Shown here one piece after another: positions 1 to 5,408 of a stretch of 5,408 nt of DNA. Within the stretch, counting starts at the first letter, position 1. Every line of letters begins with the position of its first letter. The notes beneath the pieces are model-generated. The model made no database searches. It saw only the letters and a list, made by a program, of their open reading frames with translations, and had not been told where the DNA came from. The DNA is from Gemmatimonadota bacterium (lineage in GTDB: Bacteria; Gemmatimonadota; Gemmatimonadetes; Longimicrobiales; Gaopeijiaceae). The DNA lies in NCBI GenBank assembly GCA_018678395.1, contig JAHHMJ010000441.1, forward strand, positions 1 to 5,408, in the 5' to 3' direction. A program made the position numbers and the translations under genes.

Positions 1-2
1 AC

Positions 3-1379
3 GGCGACGGCGGCGAATGGGCTGCTACCCCCCTGGATGCGCTCCTCGAGGCCTTCGGCGTCCCCGGGGTGTCCGTGGCGGTCATTCACGACTTCGAGAT
101 CCACTGGAGCCGCGCATACGGGGTCGCCGACGTCGAGACCGGCGCACCCGTCGACGTCGAGACCCTCTTCCAGGCGGCGTCGATCAGCAAGCCCGTGGCC
201 GCCATGGCCAGCCTGGTGGCCGTTCGGGAGGGTCTCTTCGGGCTGGACGACGACATCAACGAGGTGCTCCGGTCGTGGTCCCTCCCCGGCGAGGGTATGA
301 CGGATCGCACACCGGTCACGCCGCGTAGCCTGATGAGCCACACCTCGGGGCTCGGCGACGCCTTCGGGTTCCCCGGCTACGATCCCGGGGCGCCGCTTCC
401 CTCGCTCGTCGAGATCTTCGAGGGGGCGGAGCGCTCGAACGTCGGCAGGATCTTCATGGAGCGGGAGCCGTGGACTGCCTTCGAGTACTCCGGCGGAGGC
501 GTCACCCTGCAGCAGCAGGCGTTGATGGACGCCCGGGGATTGCCGTTCGACGAGATCGCGCGACGGGACGTCCTCGAGCCCATCGGTATGGCGCGCAGCA
601 CGTTCACGCAGCCCTTGCCACCCGAATGGGACGCCAACGCGGCACGCGCCCACGACGACGAAGGCCGGTCGATGGGCGCAAAATGGCACGTCTACCCGGA
701 GCAGGCCGCGGCCGGTCTGTGGACCACACCGACCGACCTCGCCCAGTTCGCGATCGAGGTACAGCGGGCCGTACGGGGTGATTCCGAGCGGGTGCTCAGC
801 CGCGCACTGGCGAGAGAGATGATCACCCCGGTGGGGGTCGGGGACTACGGTGTGGGATTCGGGCTCTCGAAGGAAGGCGAGGGGTGGTACTTCCAACACG
901 GGGGCGGGAACTGGGGGTTCCGGTGTTTCCTCATCGCGCACACCCGCAAGGGCTACGGCTACGCGATCATGACCAATGGAGACCAGGGTATCGCCGTGGC
1001 CAACGAACTCGGGCGGCGGCTCCAGCAGGTCTATCGCTGGGACTCCGTCCAGGCCCCGGTGCCGCGGGGGTACGCACCGCCCATCGAGCGCGCCGCGGTC
1101 GATTTACCGATCGATGCGCTCGAACGAGTGCTGGGCACCTACCGGCTCGCCGAGGGACCGGTCCCCGAATTGACGTTCGAGCTGGAGGAGGGGCAGCTGG
1201 TCGTGGCGGTCCCGGGCCAGGGCCGCTTCCCCGTCTTCGCGGAATCCGACTCGGCGTTCTTCCTCCGGGTCGCACCGGTCCGGTTCCGCTTCACCACCGG
1301 TGGCGACGGCACGGTGGACGGCCTCTTCCTGCTCCAGGCCGGGCGGGAGGTTCGCGCGGAACGGGTAGTGAACCGTTAG
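3..1379 (+). CDS. Serine hydrolase of the beta-lactamase (class C / esterase) family, 5' partial
   Basis: The frame is open from the window edge (first full codon at 3) to TAG at 1377-1379, giving 458 visible residues. Numbering from the GTG at 69, the nucleophile motif SxxK is S38-I-S-K41 in a typical 'SISK' context. The second motif is Y140-S-G, where class C beta-lactamases have YxN. The third is H277-G-G-G-N, standing for KTG. These variants suit the esterase/D-aminopeptidase-like members better than a true beta-lactamase. Residues about 351-434 form a C-terminal beta-rich segment opening with LERVLGTY, like the DUF3471-type domains appended to such hydrolases. GTG 69 is not taken as the start: the upstream codons encode FGVPGVSVAV, the usual first strand of the fold, so the true start and any signal peptide lie left of the window. 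Substrate is unknown. It converges on ruvA with no evident functional link. Confidence 0.9.
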   Translation, partial: GDGGEWAATPLDALLEAFGVPGVSVAVIHDFEIHWSRAYGVADVETGAPVDVETLFQAASISKPVAAMASLVAVREGLFGLDDDINEVLRSWSLPGEGMTDRTPVTPRSLMSHTSGLGDAFGFPGYDPGAPLPSLVEIFEGAERSNVGRIFMEREPWTAFEYSGGGVTLQQQALMDARGLPFDEIARRDVLEPIGMARSTFTQPLPPEWDANAARAHDDEGRSMGAKWHVYPEQAAAGLWTTPTDLAQFAIEVQRAVRGDSERVLSRALAREMITPVGVGDYGVGFGLSKEGEGWYFQHGGGNWGFRCFLIAHTRKGYGYAIMTNGDQGIAVANELGRRLQQVYRWDSVQAPVPRGYAPPIERAAVDLPIDALERVLGTYRLAEGPVPELTFELEEGQLVVAVPGQGRFPVFAESDSAFFLRVAPVRFRFTTGGDGTVDGLFLLQAGREVRAERVVNR

Positions 1380-1381
1380 CC

Positions 1382-1397
1382 GGGTGGGCCCTCACCC
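1382..1397. terminator. Possible short hairpin between convergent genes
   Basis: GGGTG (1382-1386) can pair with CACCC (1393-1397) around a 6-base loop, and a G-U pair could extend the stem. It sits between the converging stops of the serine hydrolase and ruvA and overlaps the last ruvA codons. No T-run follows on either strand, so it does not meet the usual intrinsic-terminator pattern. It could pause or stop transcription in both directions, but chance pairing is equally plausible in such GC-rich DNA. Confidence 0.2.
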
Positions 1398-1979
1398 CGA
1401 CTGGAGCGCCCTCCGGATCAGCTCGTCGGTCGACTCCACGTCGCCCGCGGAGAGTACCGCGCGGACCGCCGTATCGGCGTCGCCGAAGCTGTAGCCCAGG
1501 GCGACCAGCGCCGCGACGGCGGCCTGCGCTCCAGCGCCCGGCGTGGAGGTCGAGGGGCCTCCCCCCACGGCCAGGTCGGTGACCTTGTCGGCCAGATCCA
1601 GCACGATCCGCTCGGCCGTCTTCCTGCCGACGCCGGACACCTGCTGCAGCGCCGGGACGTCCTTTTCGGCCAGCGCCCTCGCCAGGCGCGGAGCGTCATA
1701 GGTCGAGAGCATCGCCAGAGCGAGCTTCGCGCCCACCCCTCGCGCGCCGAGCAGGCGCTTGAAGAGCTCGCGCTCGGTCGGCTCGAGGAACCCGTAGAGC
1801 GTTGTCGAATCCTCGCGCACGACCTGCAGAGTGCGGAGCTCGACCCCCACCCCGAGCGCGGGAAGCCGGCGCGCGACCGTCAGCGGGATCTCGACCTCGT
1901 AGACCACACCCCCGGCCGTATCGACCTCGACGCGATCGGTGTCCCGGGTCAGCAGGCTTCCCTTCAGGCGAGAAATCAT
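1392..1979 (-). CDS. ruvA: Holliday junction branch-migration complex subunit RuvA
   Basis: RuvA binds four-way DNA junctions as a tetramer and loads the RuvB motor for branch migration during recombinational repair. The 195-residue product is near the usual length of about 200. Residues 1-65 form the OB-fold domain, starting MISRLKG as in relatives. The acidic-pin segment VREDSTTLYGF contains E56 and D57, matching the pair that separates strands at the crossover in E. coli RuvA. Two helix-hairpin-helix motifs follow: GVGAK (81-85) and GVGRKTAER (117-125). A flexible G/S/T/P linker spans about 138-150. Domain III, which contacts RuvB, begins AQAAVAALVALGY at 151. It lies 45 bases after ruvC in the same direction and is probably cotranscribed with it. 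No Shine-Dalgarno sequence is visible before the ATG, yet the start fits the family well. ruvB does not follow. Confidence 0.97.
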   Translation of the reverse strand: MISRLKGSLLTRDTDRVEVDTAGGVVYEVEIPLTVARRLPALGVGVELRTLQVVREDSTTLYGFLEPTERELFKRLLGARGVGAKLALAMLSTYDAPRLARALAEKDVPALQQVSGVGRKTAERIVLDLADKVTDLAVGGGPSTSTPGAGAQAAVAALVALGYSFGDADTAVRAVLSAGDVESTDELIRRALQSG

Positions 1980-2024
1980 GAGTGGTCGGCGCTGGAGGTG
2001 AAGGAGAGGTGGAACGCGGGCCCA
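1980..2024 (-). other. ruvC-ruvA spacer lacking a Shine-Dalgarno and resembling the anti-Shine-Dalgarno
   Basis: In the ruvA mRNA sense this 45-base spacer is pyrimidine-rich and has no GGAG, GAGG or AGGA upstream of the ruvA ATG at 1979. Instead it reads TCACCTCC at 2001-1994, which is the conserved core near the 3' end of bacterial 16S rRNA. A second CACCTC lies just upstream. ruvA translation may therefore depend on ribosomes coming from ruvC or on SD-independent initiation. That is inference; the 8-base match could be chance. Confidence 0.35.
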
Positions 2025-2534
2025 TCAGCCCCGCGGCCAGGCCCCCATCATGCAGTGGCAGAGGGCGACCGCGACACCGTCCGCGGCATCGTGGGGCTTC
2101 GGCGGCTCCTTGAGGCGCAGTTGCTGCTGGACCATGTAGGCGACCTGGTCCTTGGTCGCCCGCCCGGTCCCGACCACGGCCTTCTTCACTTCGGGAGCCG
2201 TGTACTCGGCGAGCGGGATCTCGCGCAGCGATGCGGCCAGCAGGATCGCCCCGCGCGCGTGGCCGAGCGTCAGCGCGGAACGGACGTTCTTTCCCTGGAA
2301 GACGTCCTCGACCGCCACGGCGTGCGGGCGGTGCCGCTCGATGAGGCGCGCGATCCCCTCGTACACGTCACGAATGCGGCGGGCGAGCGGTTGACCGGCC
2401 GAGGTACGAATCACCCCGCACTCGAGCAGCCGGACCCGGCCGCCGGCTTCGCGAGCCACGACGCCGAATCCCGTCACCGCCGTACCCGGATCGATCCCGA
2501 GAATGCGGCGGGCGTCGGAGGGGTCGGAAACCAT
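2025..2534 (-). CDS. ruvC: Crossover junction endodeoxyribonuclease RuvC
   Basis: RuvC is the dimeric, metal-dependent nuclease that cuts Holliday junctions symmetrically, acting with RuvAB in the cytoplasm. The 169-residue product is close to the 173 of E. coli. All four catalytic acidic positions are visible: D15 in ILGIDPGTAVTGFG, E76 in VAVEDVFQGKN, and D149 and D152 in HDAADGVAVAL. These match D7, E66, D138 and D141 of E. coli, so the enzyme should be active. The ATG at 2534 is chosen because it has GAGG six bases upstream and leaves only about eight residues before the first strand. The longer open frame to 2606 merely overlaps the end of yebC. The gene starts one base after the yebC stop, which suggests translational coupling. 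Confidence 0.97.
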   Translation of the reverse strand: MVSDPSDARRILGIDPGTAVTGFGVVAREAGGRVRLLECGVIRTSAGQPLARRIRDVYEGIARLIERHRPHAVAVEDVFQGKNVRSALTLGHARGAILLAASLREIPLAEYTAPEVKKAVVGTGRATKDQVAYMVQQQLRLKEPPKPHDAADGVAVALCHCMMGAWPRG

Positions 2535-2535
2535 C

Positions 2536-3279
2536 TTACGCCTCGGCCAGAACCTCGTCGTCGATGTCGGCGTTGGTGTGGACCTTCTGGATGTCGTCCA
2601 GGTCATCGAGAGCGTCGAGCAGCTTGAGGAGCTTCTCGGCGTCGCTGCCGGCGATGGCCAGGGTGTTCTGCGGGACCATGGTCAGCTCGGCGTCGGCGAA
2701 CTCGACCCCGGCCTCCTTCATGGCGTCCTGGACCTCGTGGAAGGTGGACACCTCGGTGGTCACGTAGAACTCGTCGTCTTCCCGCTTCACGTCTTCGGCC
2801 CCCGCCATGAGCGCCGCCTCGAGCACGGCGTCCTCGTGGTAGCGGCCCGCGTCGACCACGATCATCCCCTTGCGATCGAACTGCCACGCGACCGAGCCCG
2901 ACGTCCCCAGCGACCCGTTGTGTCGCCCGAGCACGTGCCGCAGATCCGCGACTGTGCGGTTGGCGTTGTCGGTGAGCGTCTCGATGAAGAGGGCGACGCC
3001 GTTGGGCCCGTACCCTTCGTAGGTCAGCTCCTCGTAGCTGACCCCCTCCAGCTCGCCCGTGCCCTTCTTGATCGCGCGATCGATGTTGTCGCTCGGCATG
3101 TTCGCGCCCTTCGCCGAATCGATCGCCAGCCGGAGCCGCGGGTTGAAGTCCGGGTTGCCGCCGCCCTCCCGCGCCGCCACGGTGATCTCACGAATCAACT
3201 TGGTGTAGATCGCGCCCGTCTTGGCGTCGTTCGCCGCCTTCTTCCGCTTGATCTTGGACCATTTGTTGTGGCCGGCCAC
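2536..3279 (-). CDS. yebC: YebC/TACO1-family protein (translation factor / putative transcriptional regulator)
   Basis: The 247-residue product is near-identical in length to E. coli YebC (246) and full-length. The N-terminus has the family signature AGHNKWSKIKRKKAANDAK (residues 2-20). The central block runs from YEGYGPNGVALFIE (87-100) through DNANRTVADLRHVLGRHNGSLG (about 104-125), and the C-terminal block DDLDDIQKVHTNADI ends near 240. The family was long annotated as a DNA-binding regulator. More recent work on YebC and mitochondrial TACO1 links it to synthesis of proline-rich or stall-prone proteins on the ribosome. Which role applies here cannot be told from sequence. The start is a GTG giving V-AGHNKW, aligned with the usual MAGH start and preceded by GGAGG. 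The 39-residue extension to an ATG at 3396 is low-complexity and rejected. ruvC follows after one base. Confidence 0.96.
   Translation of the reverse strand: MAGHNKWSKIKRKKAANDAKTGAIYTKLIREITVAAREGGGNPDFNPRLRLAIDSAKGANMPSDNIDRAIKKGTGELEGVSYEELTYEGYGPNGVALFIETLTDNANRTVADLRHVLGRHNGSLGTSGSVAWQFDRKGMIVVDAGRYHEDAVLEAALMAGAEDVKREDDEFYVTTEVSTFHEVQDAMKEAGVEFADAELTMVPQNTLAIAGSDAEKLLKLLDALDDLDDIQKVHTNADIDDEVLAEA
2541..2544 (-). promoter_or_regulatory. Ribosome binding site of ruvC, inside the yebC 3' end
   Basis: On the minus strand the sequence reads GAGG CGTAAG ATG, giving GAGG with a six-base spacing to the ruvC ATG. The site is built from the last codons of yebC (GAG GCG TAA), so a ribosome finishing yebC is placed over it. 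It supports the 2534 start over the longer alternative. Confidence 0.75.
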
Positions 3280-3283
3280 ACAT

Positions 3284-3288
3284 CCTCC
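3284..3288 (-). promoter_or_regulatory. Ribosome binding site of yebC
   Basis: The minus strand reads GGAGG ATGT GTG GCC GGC, placing a perfect GGAGG four bases before the GTG start. It decides the start in favour of GTG 3279. The ATG touching GGAGG is out of frame and too close to be used. Confidence 0.75.
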
Positions 3289-3318
3289 GTCGCGCGGGGG
3301 AGTTCGAGTGAGAGGCGA

Positions 3319-3348
3319 AAGGTAGGAAGCCCCCCCCGAGACGATCAA
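3319..3348 (-). promoter_or_regulatory. Weak sigma70-like promoter candidate for yebC-ruvC-ruvA
   Basis: TTGATC (3348-3343, four of six matches to TTGACA) and TACCTT (3324-3319, three of six to TATAAT) are 18 bases apart on the minus strand. Initiation would fall about 30-35 bases before the yebC GTG, a plausible leader length. The spacer contains eight consecutive G (3337-3330). The -10 match is poor, so this is only a candidate; the three genes might instead be read through from the upstream GTPase gene. Confidence 0.25.
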
Positions 3349-3350
3349 TC

Positions 3351-3390
3351 GGCCCGATCGGGCCCCCTCCGATCGCGCCCCCTCCGATCC
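3351..3390. repeat. 14-bp perfect palindrome overlapping a 15-base-period direct repeat
   Basis: GGCCCGATCGGGCC (3351-3364) is a perfect palindrome. Overlapping it, GCCCCCTCCGAT occurs exactly twice, at 3362-3373 and 3377-3388, a period of 15 bases. The longer unit CGATCGnGCCCCCTC can be traced at 3355-3369 and 3370-3384, with a partial third copy from 3385. The block lies just upstream of the candidate -35 box of yebC and could be an operator, or it may be a GC-rich microrepeat without function. As RNA the palindrome gives only a 5-bp stem with a GATC loop and no U-run. Confidence 0.5.
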
Positions 3391-3414
3391 GGTCACCGCT
3401 GAGCGGGACGCACC

Positions 3415-3440
3415 GGCCGGCCCGGCAATCCGAGCCGGCC
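3415..3440 (-). terminator. GC-rich hairpin after the EF-G-like gene
   Basis: GGCCGGC (3415-3421) and GCCGGCC (3434-3440) form a seven-base-pair all-GC stem around a 12-base loop, starting 9 bases beyond the GTPase stop codon. No U-tract follows on the minus strand, so it is not a classical intrinsic terminator. It may slow polymerase or protect the 3' end. Confidence 0.3.
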
Positions 3441-3449
3441 AGACGGCCT

Positions 3450-5408
3450 CTAGCTCTCGGCCTTCTCCGCCTCGCGGGCGGCGATCACCTTCCGGGTCTC
3501 GGCGTCCGGCATGTACTCGTAGCCGACGAAGCGCCGCGCGTGGTGGGCGCGGCCCTGCGTCATGGAGCGCAGCGAGTTCGCATACTTGTACAGTTCGGAT
3601 TCGGGGATCCGGGCCGTGATCGTGGCTCGGCCGTCGGCCGAGTCCATCCCCATGACCCGCCCGCGCCGCTGGTTGATGTCGCCCATGACGTCGCCCATGT
3701 ACTCCTCGGGCGTCGTCACCTCGACCTCCATGATCGGCTCGAGAAGCTTGGGGCCGGCGTCCTGCGCCACCTGCTGGAAGGCCATGGACCCCGCGATCTT
3801 GAAGGCGATGTCCGACGAGTCGACGGCGTGGTACGAGCCGTCGTAGACCTCGGCCGCGAAGTCGACGAGCGGGTATCCGGCCACGATCCCGCGTGCGGCC
3901 GACTCCTGGATGCCTCGGTCCACCGACGGCACGAACTTCCCGGGAATCACGCCACCCTTGATCGAGTTGATGAACTCGTACCCGTCGCCGCGCTGGAGCG
4001 GCTTGAGGCGGATTTTGCAGTCCCCGAACTGCCCCCGTCCCCCCGTCTGCTTCTTGTAGCGGCCCCTCCCCTCCGCGGGTCGGGTGATCGTCTCGCGATA
4101 GGCGATCTTCGGCTGGTCCGTCACCACCGTGACATTGTACTTCCGCTTGAGCCGCTCCAGCTGGATCTCGAGGTGAAGCTCACCCAGGCCCCGGGCGATC
4201 GTCTGGTGGAGCTCGGCGTCGAACTCGGCGTGGAACGTCGGATCTTCTTCGTGCAGCTTTGGCAGCACCTCGCCCAGCTTGTCCTCGTCGTTGCGGGATT
4301 CCCCGATGATCGCCACCGCGATGTCGGGCTTCGGGAAGTCGATCGGCGCGAGAGCGACCGGCAGCGACTTGTCGCAGAGCGTGTCGTTGGTGTGGGTGTG
4401 CTTCAGCTTGGCCACGACCCCGATGTCACCCGCATGGAGCCGGGGGATCTCGATGCGCTCCTTGCCGAGCGGAATCGAGAGGTGGTTGAGCTTCTCGGCC
4501 GCACCGTCCGACGCGTTCACGATCTCGGCACCGTTGGACACCGAGCCCGCGAAGATGCGGAAGAACGACAGCTCGCCGACGTGGGGCTCGGTCGTGGTCT
4601 TGAAGACCAGTGCGGCCAACGGTGAGTCGTCGTCGCAGTGGAGCTCCACCTCCTGATCGAGCCCGGAACGGTTCGCCGTCTCGCCGCCGGCCTCGCCGGG
4701 GTGCGGGAAGAGCTCGACCATCTTCTTGAGCAGCGCACGGGTGCCGTAACAGGTTTCGCCGCTGCCGCAGAAGAGCGGCACCAGCTCGCCGCGCGCCATG
4801 CCCCGGGCCATCGCCTCGAGGACCTCCTCACGGGACAGATGCCCACCCTCGAGGTAGTGCTCGAGGTAGACCTCGTCGATGGTGGCCAGCCGCTCCTGGA
4901 GCTCGGTCTCCCACGACTCGAAGCGCTCTTTCAGCTCGTCGGGGATCTCGCCGTGTTCGTACTCCCCCGTCTTGGTGCCCTGCTTGTAGTGGTGGGCGTG
5001 CTCCGAGAAGAGGTTGATGATCCCGTGAAAGTCCTCGCCTTCGCCGATCGGGATCTCCACCGGGATCACCTTGTCGGTGAGCCGCGCCCGGATGTCCCGG
5101 TACACCTTGGTGAAGTCGGCGTGCTCCTTGTCCATCATCGAGACGAAGATCATCCGCGGCAGGCCGCGCTCCTCGCAGTAGCGCCAGACCTTCTCGGTCC
5201 CGACCTCGACACCCGAGGTGGCGCCCACGACGATCACCGCCGCGTCCGCCACCCGCACCGCCGCCTTGGCCTCACCCGTGAAGTCGAGATAGCCGGGGGT
5301 GTCGAGGAGATTGATTTTCGTTCCTTCCCAGTCCGCCCATGCGGGGGTGAGCTGGATCGAGATGCCGTGGGCGGCCTCTTCGGGCGCGTGCATCGTGAGG
5401 GCGTGACC
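3450..5408 (-). CDS. EF-G-like translational GTPase (EF-G-2/FusA2-type paralogue), 5' partial
   Basis: This gene has 652 visible residues and ends at TAG 3452-3450. The reading frame continues past the right edge, so about 45-50 N-terminal residues including the P-loop (G1) are missing. ATG 5393 is internal. Counting from the first visible codon, switch I is HGISI (14-18), G3 is DTPGYLDF (36-43), G4 is SMMD (90-93), and G5 is CGSG (4758-4769). Domain II starts near SPLAALVFKTT. Domain III contains GLGELHLEIQLERLKRKY. Domain IV has YKKQTGGRGQFGD, GGVIPGKFVPSVDRGIQE and DGSYHAVDSSD, whose His matches the domain-IV tip His of EF-G. Domain V ends at GYEYMPDAE. The Tyr in G3 and the VGTEKVW segment resemble Thermus EF-G-2 and mycobacterial FusA2 more than canonical EF-G. 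It probably binds ribosomes; the exact step is unknown. It lies 170 bases upstream of yebC. Confidence 0.93.
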   Translation of the reverse strand, partial: GHALTMHAPEEAAHGISIQLTPAWADWEGTKINLLDTPGYLDFTGEAKAAVRVADAAVIVVGATSGVEVGTEKVWRYCEERGLPRMIFVSMMDKEHADFTKVYRDIRARLTDKVIPVEIPIGEGEDFHGIINLFSEHAHHYKQGTKTGEYEHGEIPDELKERFESWETELQERLATIDEVYLEHYLEGGHLSREEVLEAMARGMARGELVPLFCGSGETCYGTRALLKKMVELFPHPGEAGGETANRSGLDQEVELHCDDDSPLAALVFKTTTEPHVGELSFFRIFAGSVSNGAEIVNASDGAAEKLNHLSIPLGKERIEIPRLHAGDIGVVAKLKHTHTNDTLCDKSLPVALAPIDFPKPDIAVAIIGESRNDEDKLGEVLPKLHEEDPTFHAEFDAELHQTIARGLGELHLEIQLERLKRKYNVTVVTDQPKIAYRETITRPAEGRGRYKKQTGGRGQFGDCKIRLKPLQRGDGYEFINSIKGGVIPGKFVPSVDRGIQESAARGIVAGYPLVDFAAEVYDGSYHAVDSSDIAFKIAGSMAFQQVAQDAGPKLLEPIMEVEVTTPEEYMGDVMGDINQRRGRVMGMDSADGRATITARIPESELYKYANSLRSMTQGRAHHARRFVGYEYMPDAETRKVIAAREAEKAES

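Noticed and set aside
128..164. 13-base direct repeat CGACGTCGAGACC (128-140 and 152-164) in the serine hydrolase
   Set aside because: It is in frame, encodes DVET twice, and falls in the usual strand-turn region before SxxK. Probably chance codon similarity rather than a mobile or regulatory repeat.
884..1582. 232-codon + strand open frame across the serine hydrolase end and ruvA
   Set aside because: The translation is Arg/Pro/Gly-rich low-complexity sequence typical of a wrong frame in GC-rich DNA, and it overlaps two well supported genes.
2009..2116. Small + strand frame (about 35 codons) starting GTG, seven bases after a perfect GGAGGTGA
   Set aside because: The ribosome site is attractive, but the peptide is Arg/Pro/Ser-rich, overlaps ruvC antisense and has no sign of coding. 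The purine-rich sequence is better noted as the complement of the odd ruvA leader.
2535..2606. 24-residue N-terminal extension of RuvC
   Set aside because: It overlaps the conserved yebC C-terminus in another frame and is Thr/Ser/Arg-rich. The ATG at 2534 has a proper ribosome site and fits the family length.
1998..2627. 209-codon + strand open frame opposite ruvC
   Set aside because: Same antisense register effect. ruvC has all catalytic residues and a ribosome site, and this frame has nothing recognisable.
3280..3396. 39-residue N-terminal extension of YebC starting at ATG 3396
   Set aside because: It would translate the direct repeats into EGARSEGARS, unlike any YebC, while GTG 3279 has GGAGG and gives the usual AGHNKW start.
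2503..3402. 299-codon + strand open frame opposite yebC
   Set aside because: Again in antisense codon register with a certain gene; it has no family signature and is explained by base composition.
3540..4625. Long open frame (361 codons) on the + strand opposite the EF-G-like gene
   Set aside because: It lies in exact codon register antisense to the GTPase. Stops there would need TTA, CTA or TCA codons in the real gene, which are rare in GC-rich DNA. The product is Arg/Val/Leu-rich with no recognisable domain.
1..5408. Search for CRISPR arrays, insertion sequences, tRNAs, toxin-antitoxin pairs or a new defence system
   Set aside because: No spaced repeats, terminal inverted repeats, transposase or tRNA-like folds were seen. 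Nearly every base is covered by five recognisable genes, leaving only gaps of 12, 1, 45 and 170 bases.

Overview
The window is GC-rich bacterial chromosome (about two thirds G+C by eye), densely coding and mostly housekeeping. It holds four confidently recognisable families plus one serine hydrolase. Both edges cut through a gene. Nothing looks like a phage, transposon, CRISPR array or defence island. The phylum cannot be fixed from the sequence. High GC, an EF-G paralogue, a yebC-ruvC-ruvA cluster and a beta-lactamase-fold serine hydrolase would fit Gemmatimonadota or a similar soil or marine lineage, but that is a weak inference.

Layout. Positions 3-1379 (+ strand) carry the 3' part of a beta-lactamase/penicillin-binding-protein-fold serine hydrolase. 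Its stop faces the stop of ruvA across 12 bases. All other genes lie on the minus strand, read from right to left: a 5'-truncated EF-G-like GTPase (5408-3450), a 170-base gap, yebC (3279-2536), ruvC (2534-2025) and ruvA (1979-1392). yebC and ruvC are separated by one base. ruvC and ruvA are separated by 45 bases. The 170-base gap holds a weak promoter candidate with a run of eight G in its spacer, a 14-bp perfect palindrome overlapping a 15-base-period direct repeat, and a GC-rich hairpin just after the GTPase stop.

How the genes work together. RuvA and RuvC are the junction-binding and junction-cutting parts of the RuvABC Holliday-junction resolvasome. The RuvB motor is not next to them and must lie elsewhere if present. 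YebC belongs to the YebC/TACO1 family, linked to relief of ribosome stalling and, in older work, to transcription control. It is a common neighbour of ruvC. The upstream GTPase belongs to the EF-G-2/FusA2-like paralogues, not the main EF-G: its G3 motif has Tyr where EF-G has the catalytic His, and its G4 motif has lost both Asn and Lys. The serine hydrolase is convergent and probably unrelated.

The main points for follow-up are the divergent GTPase motifs, the lack of a Shine-Dalgarno sequence before ruvA (its leader instead resembles the anti-Shine-Dalgarno), and the patterned yebC upstream region. I found no convincing undescribed multi-gene system.
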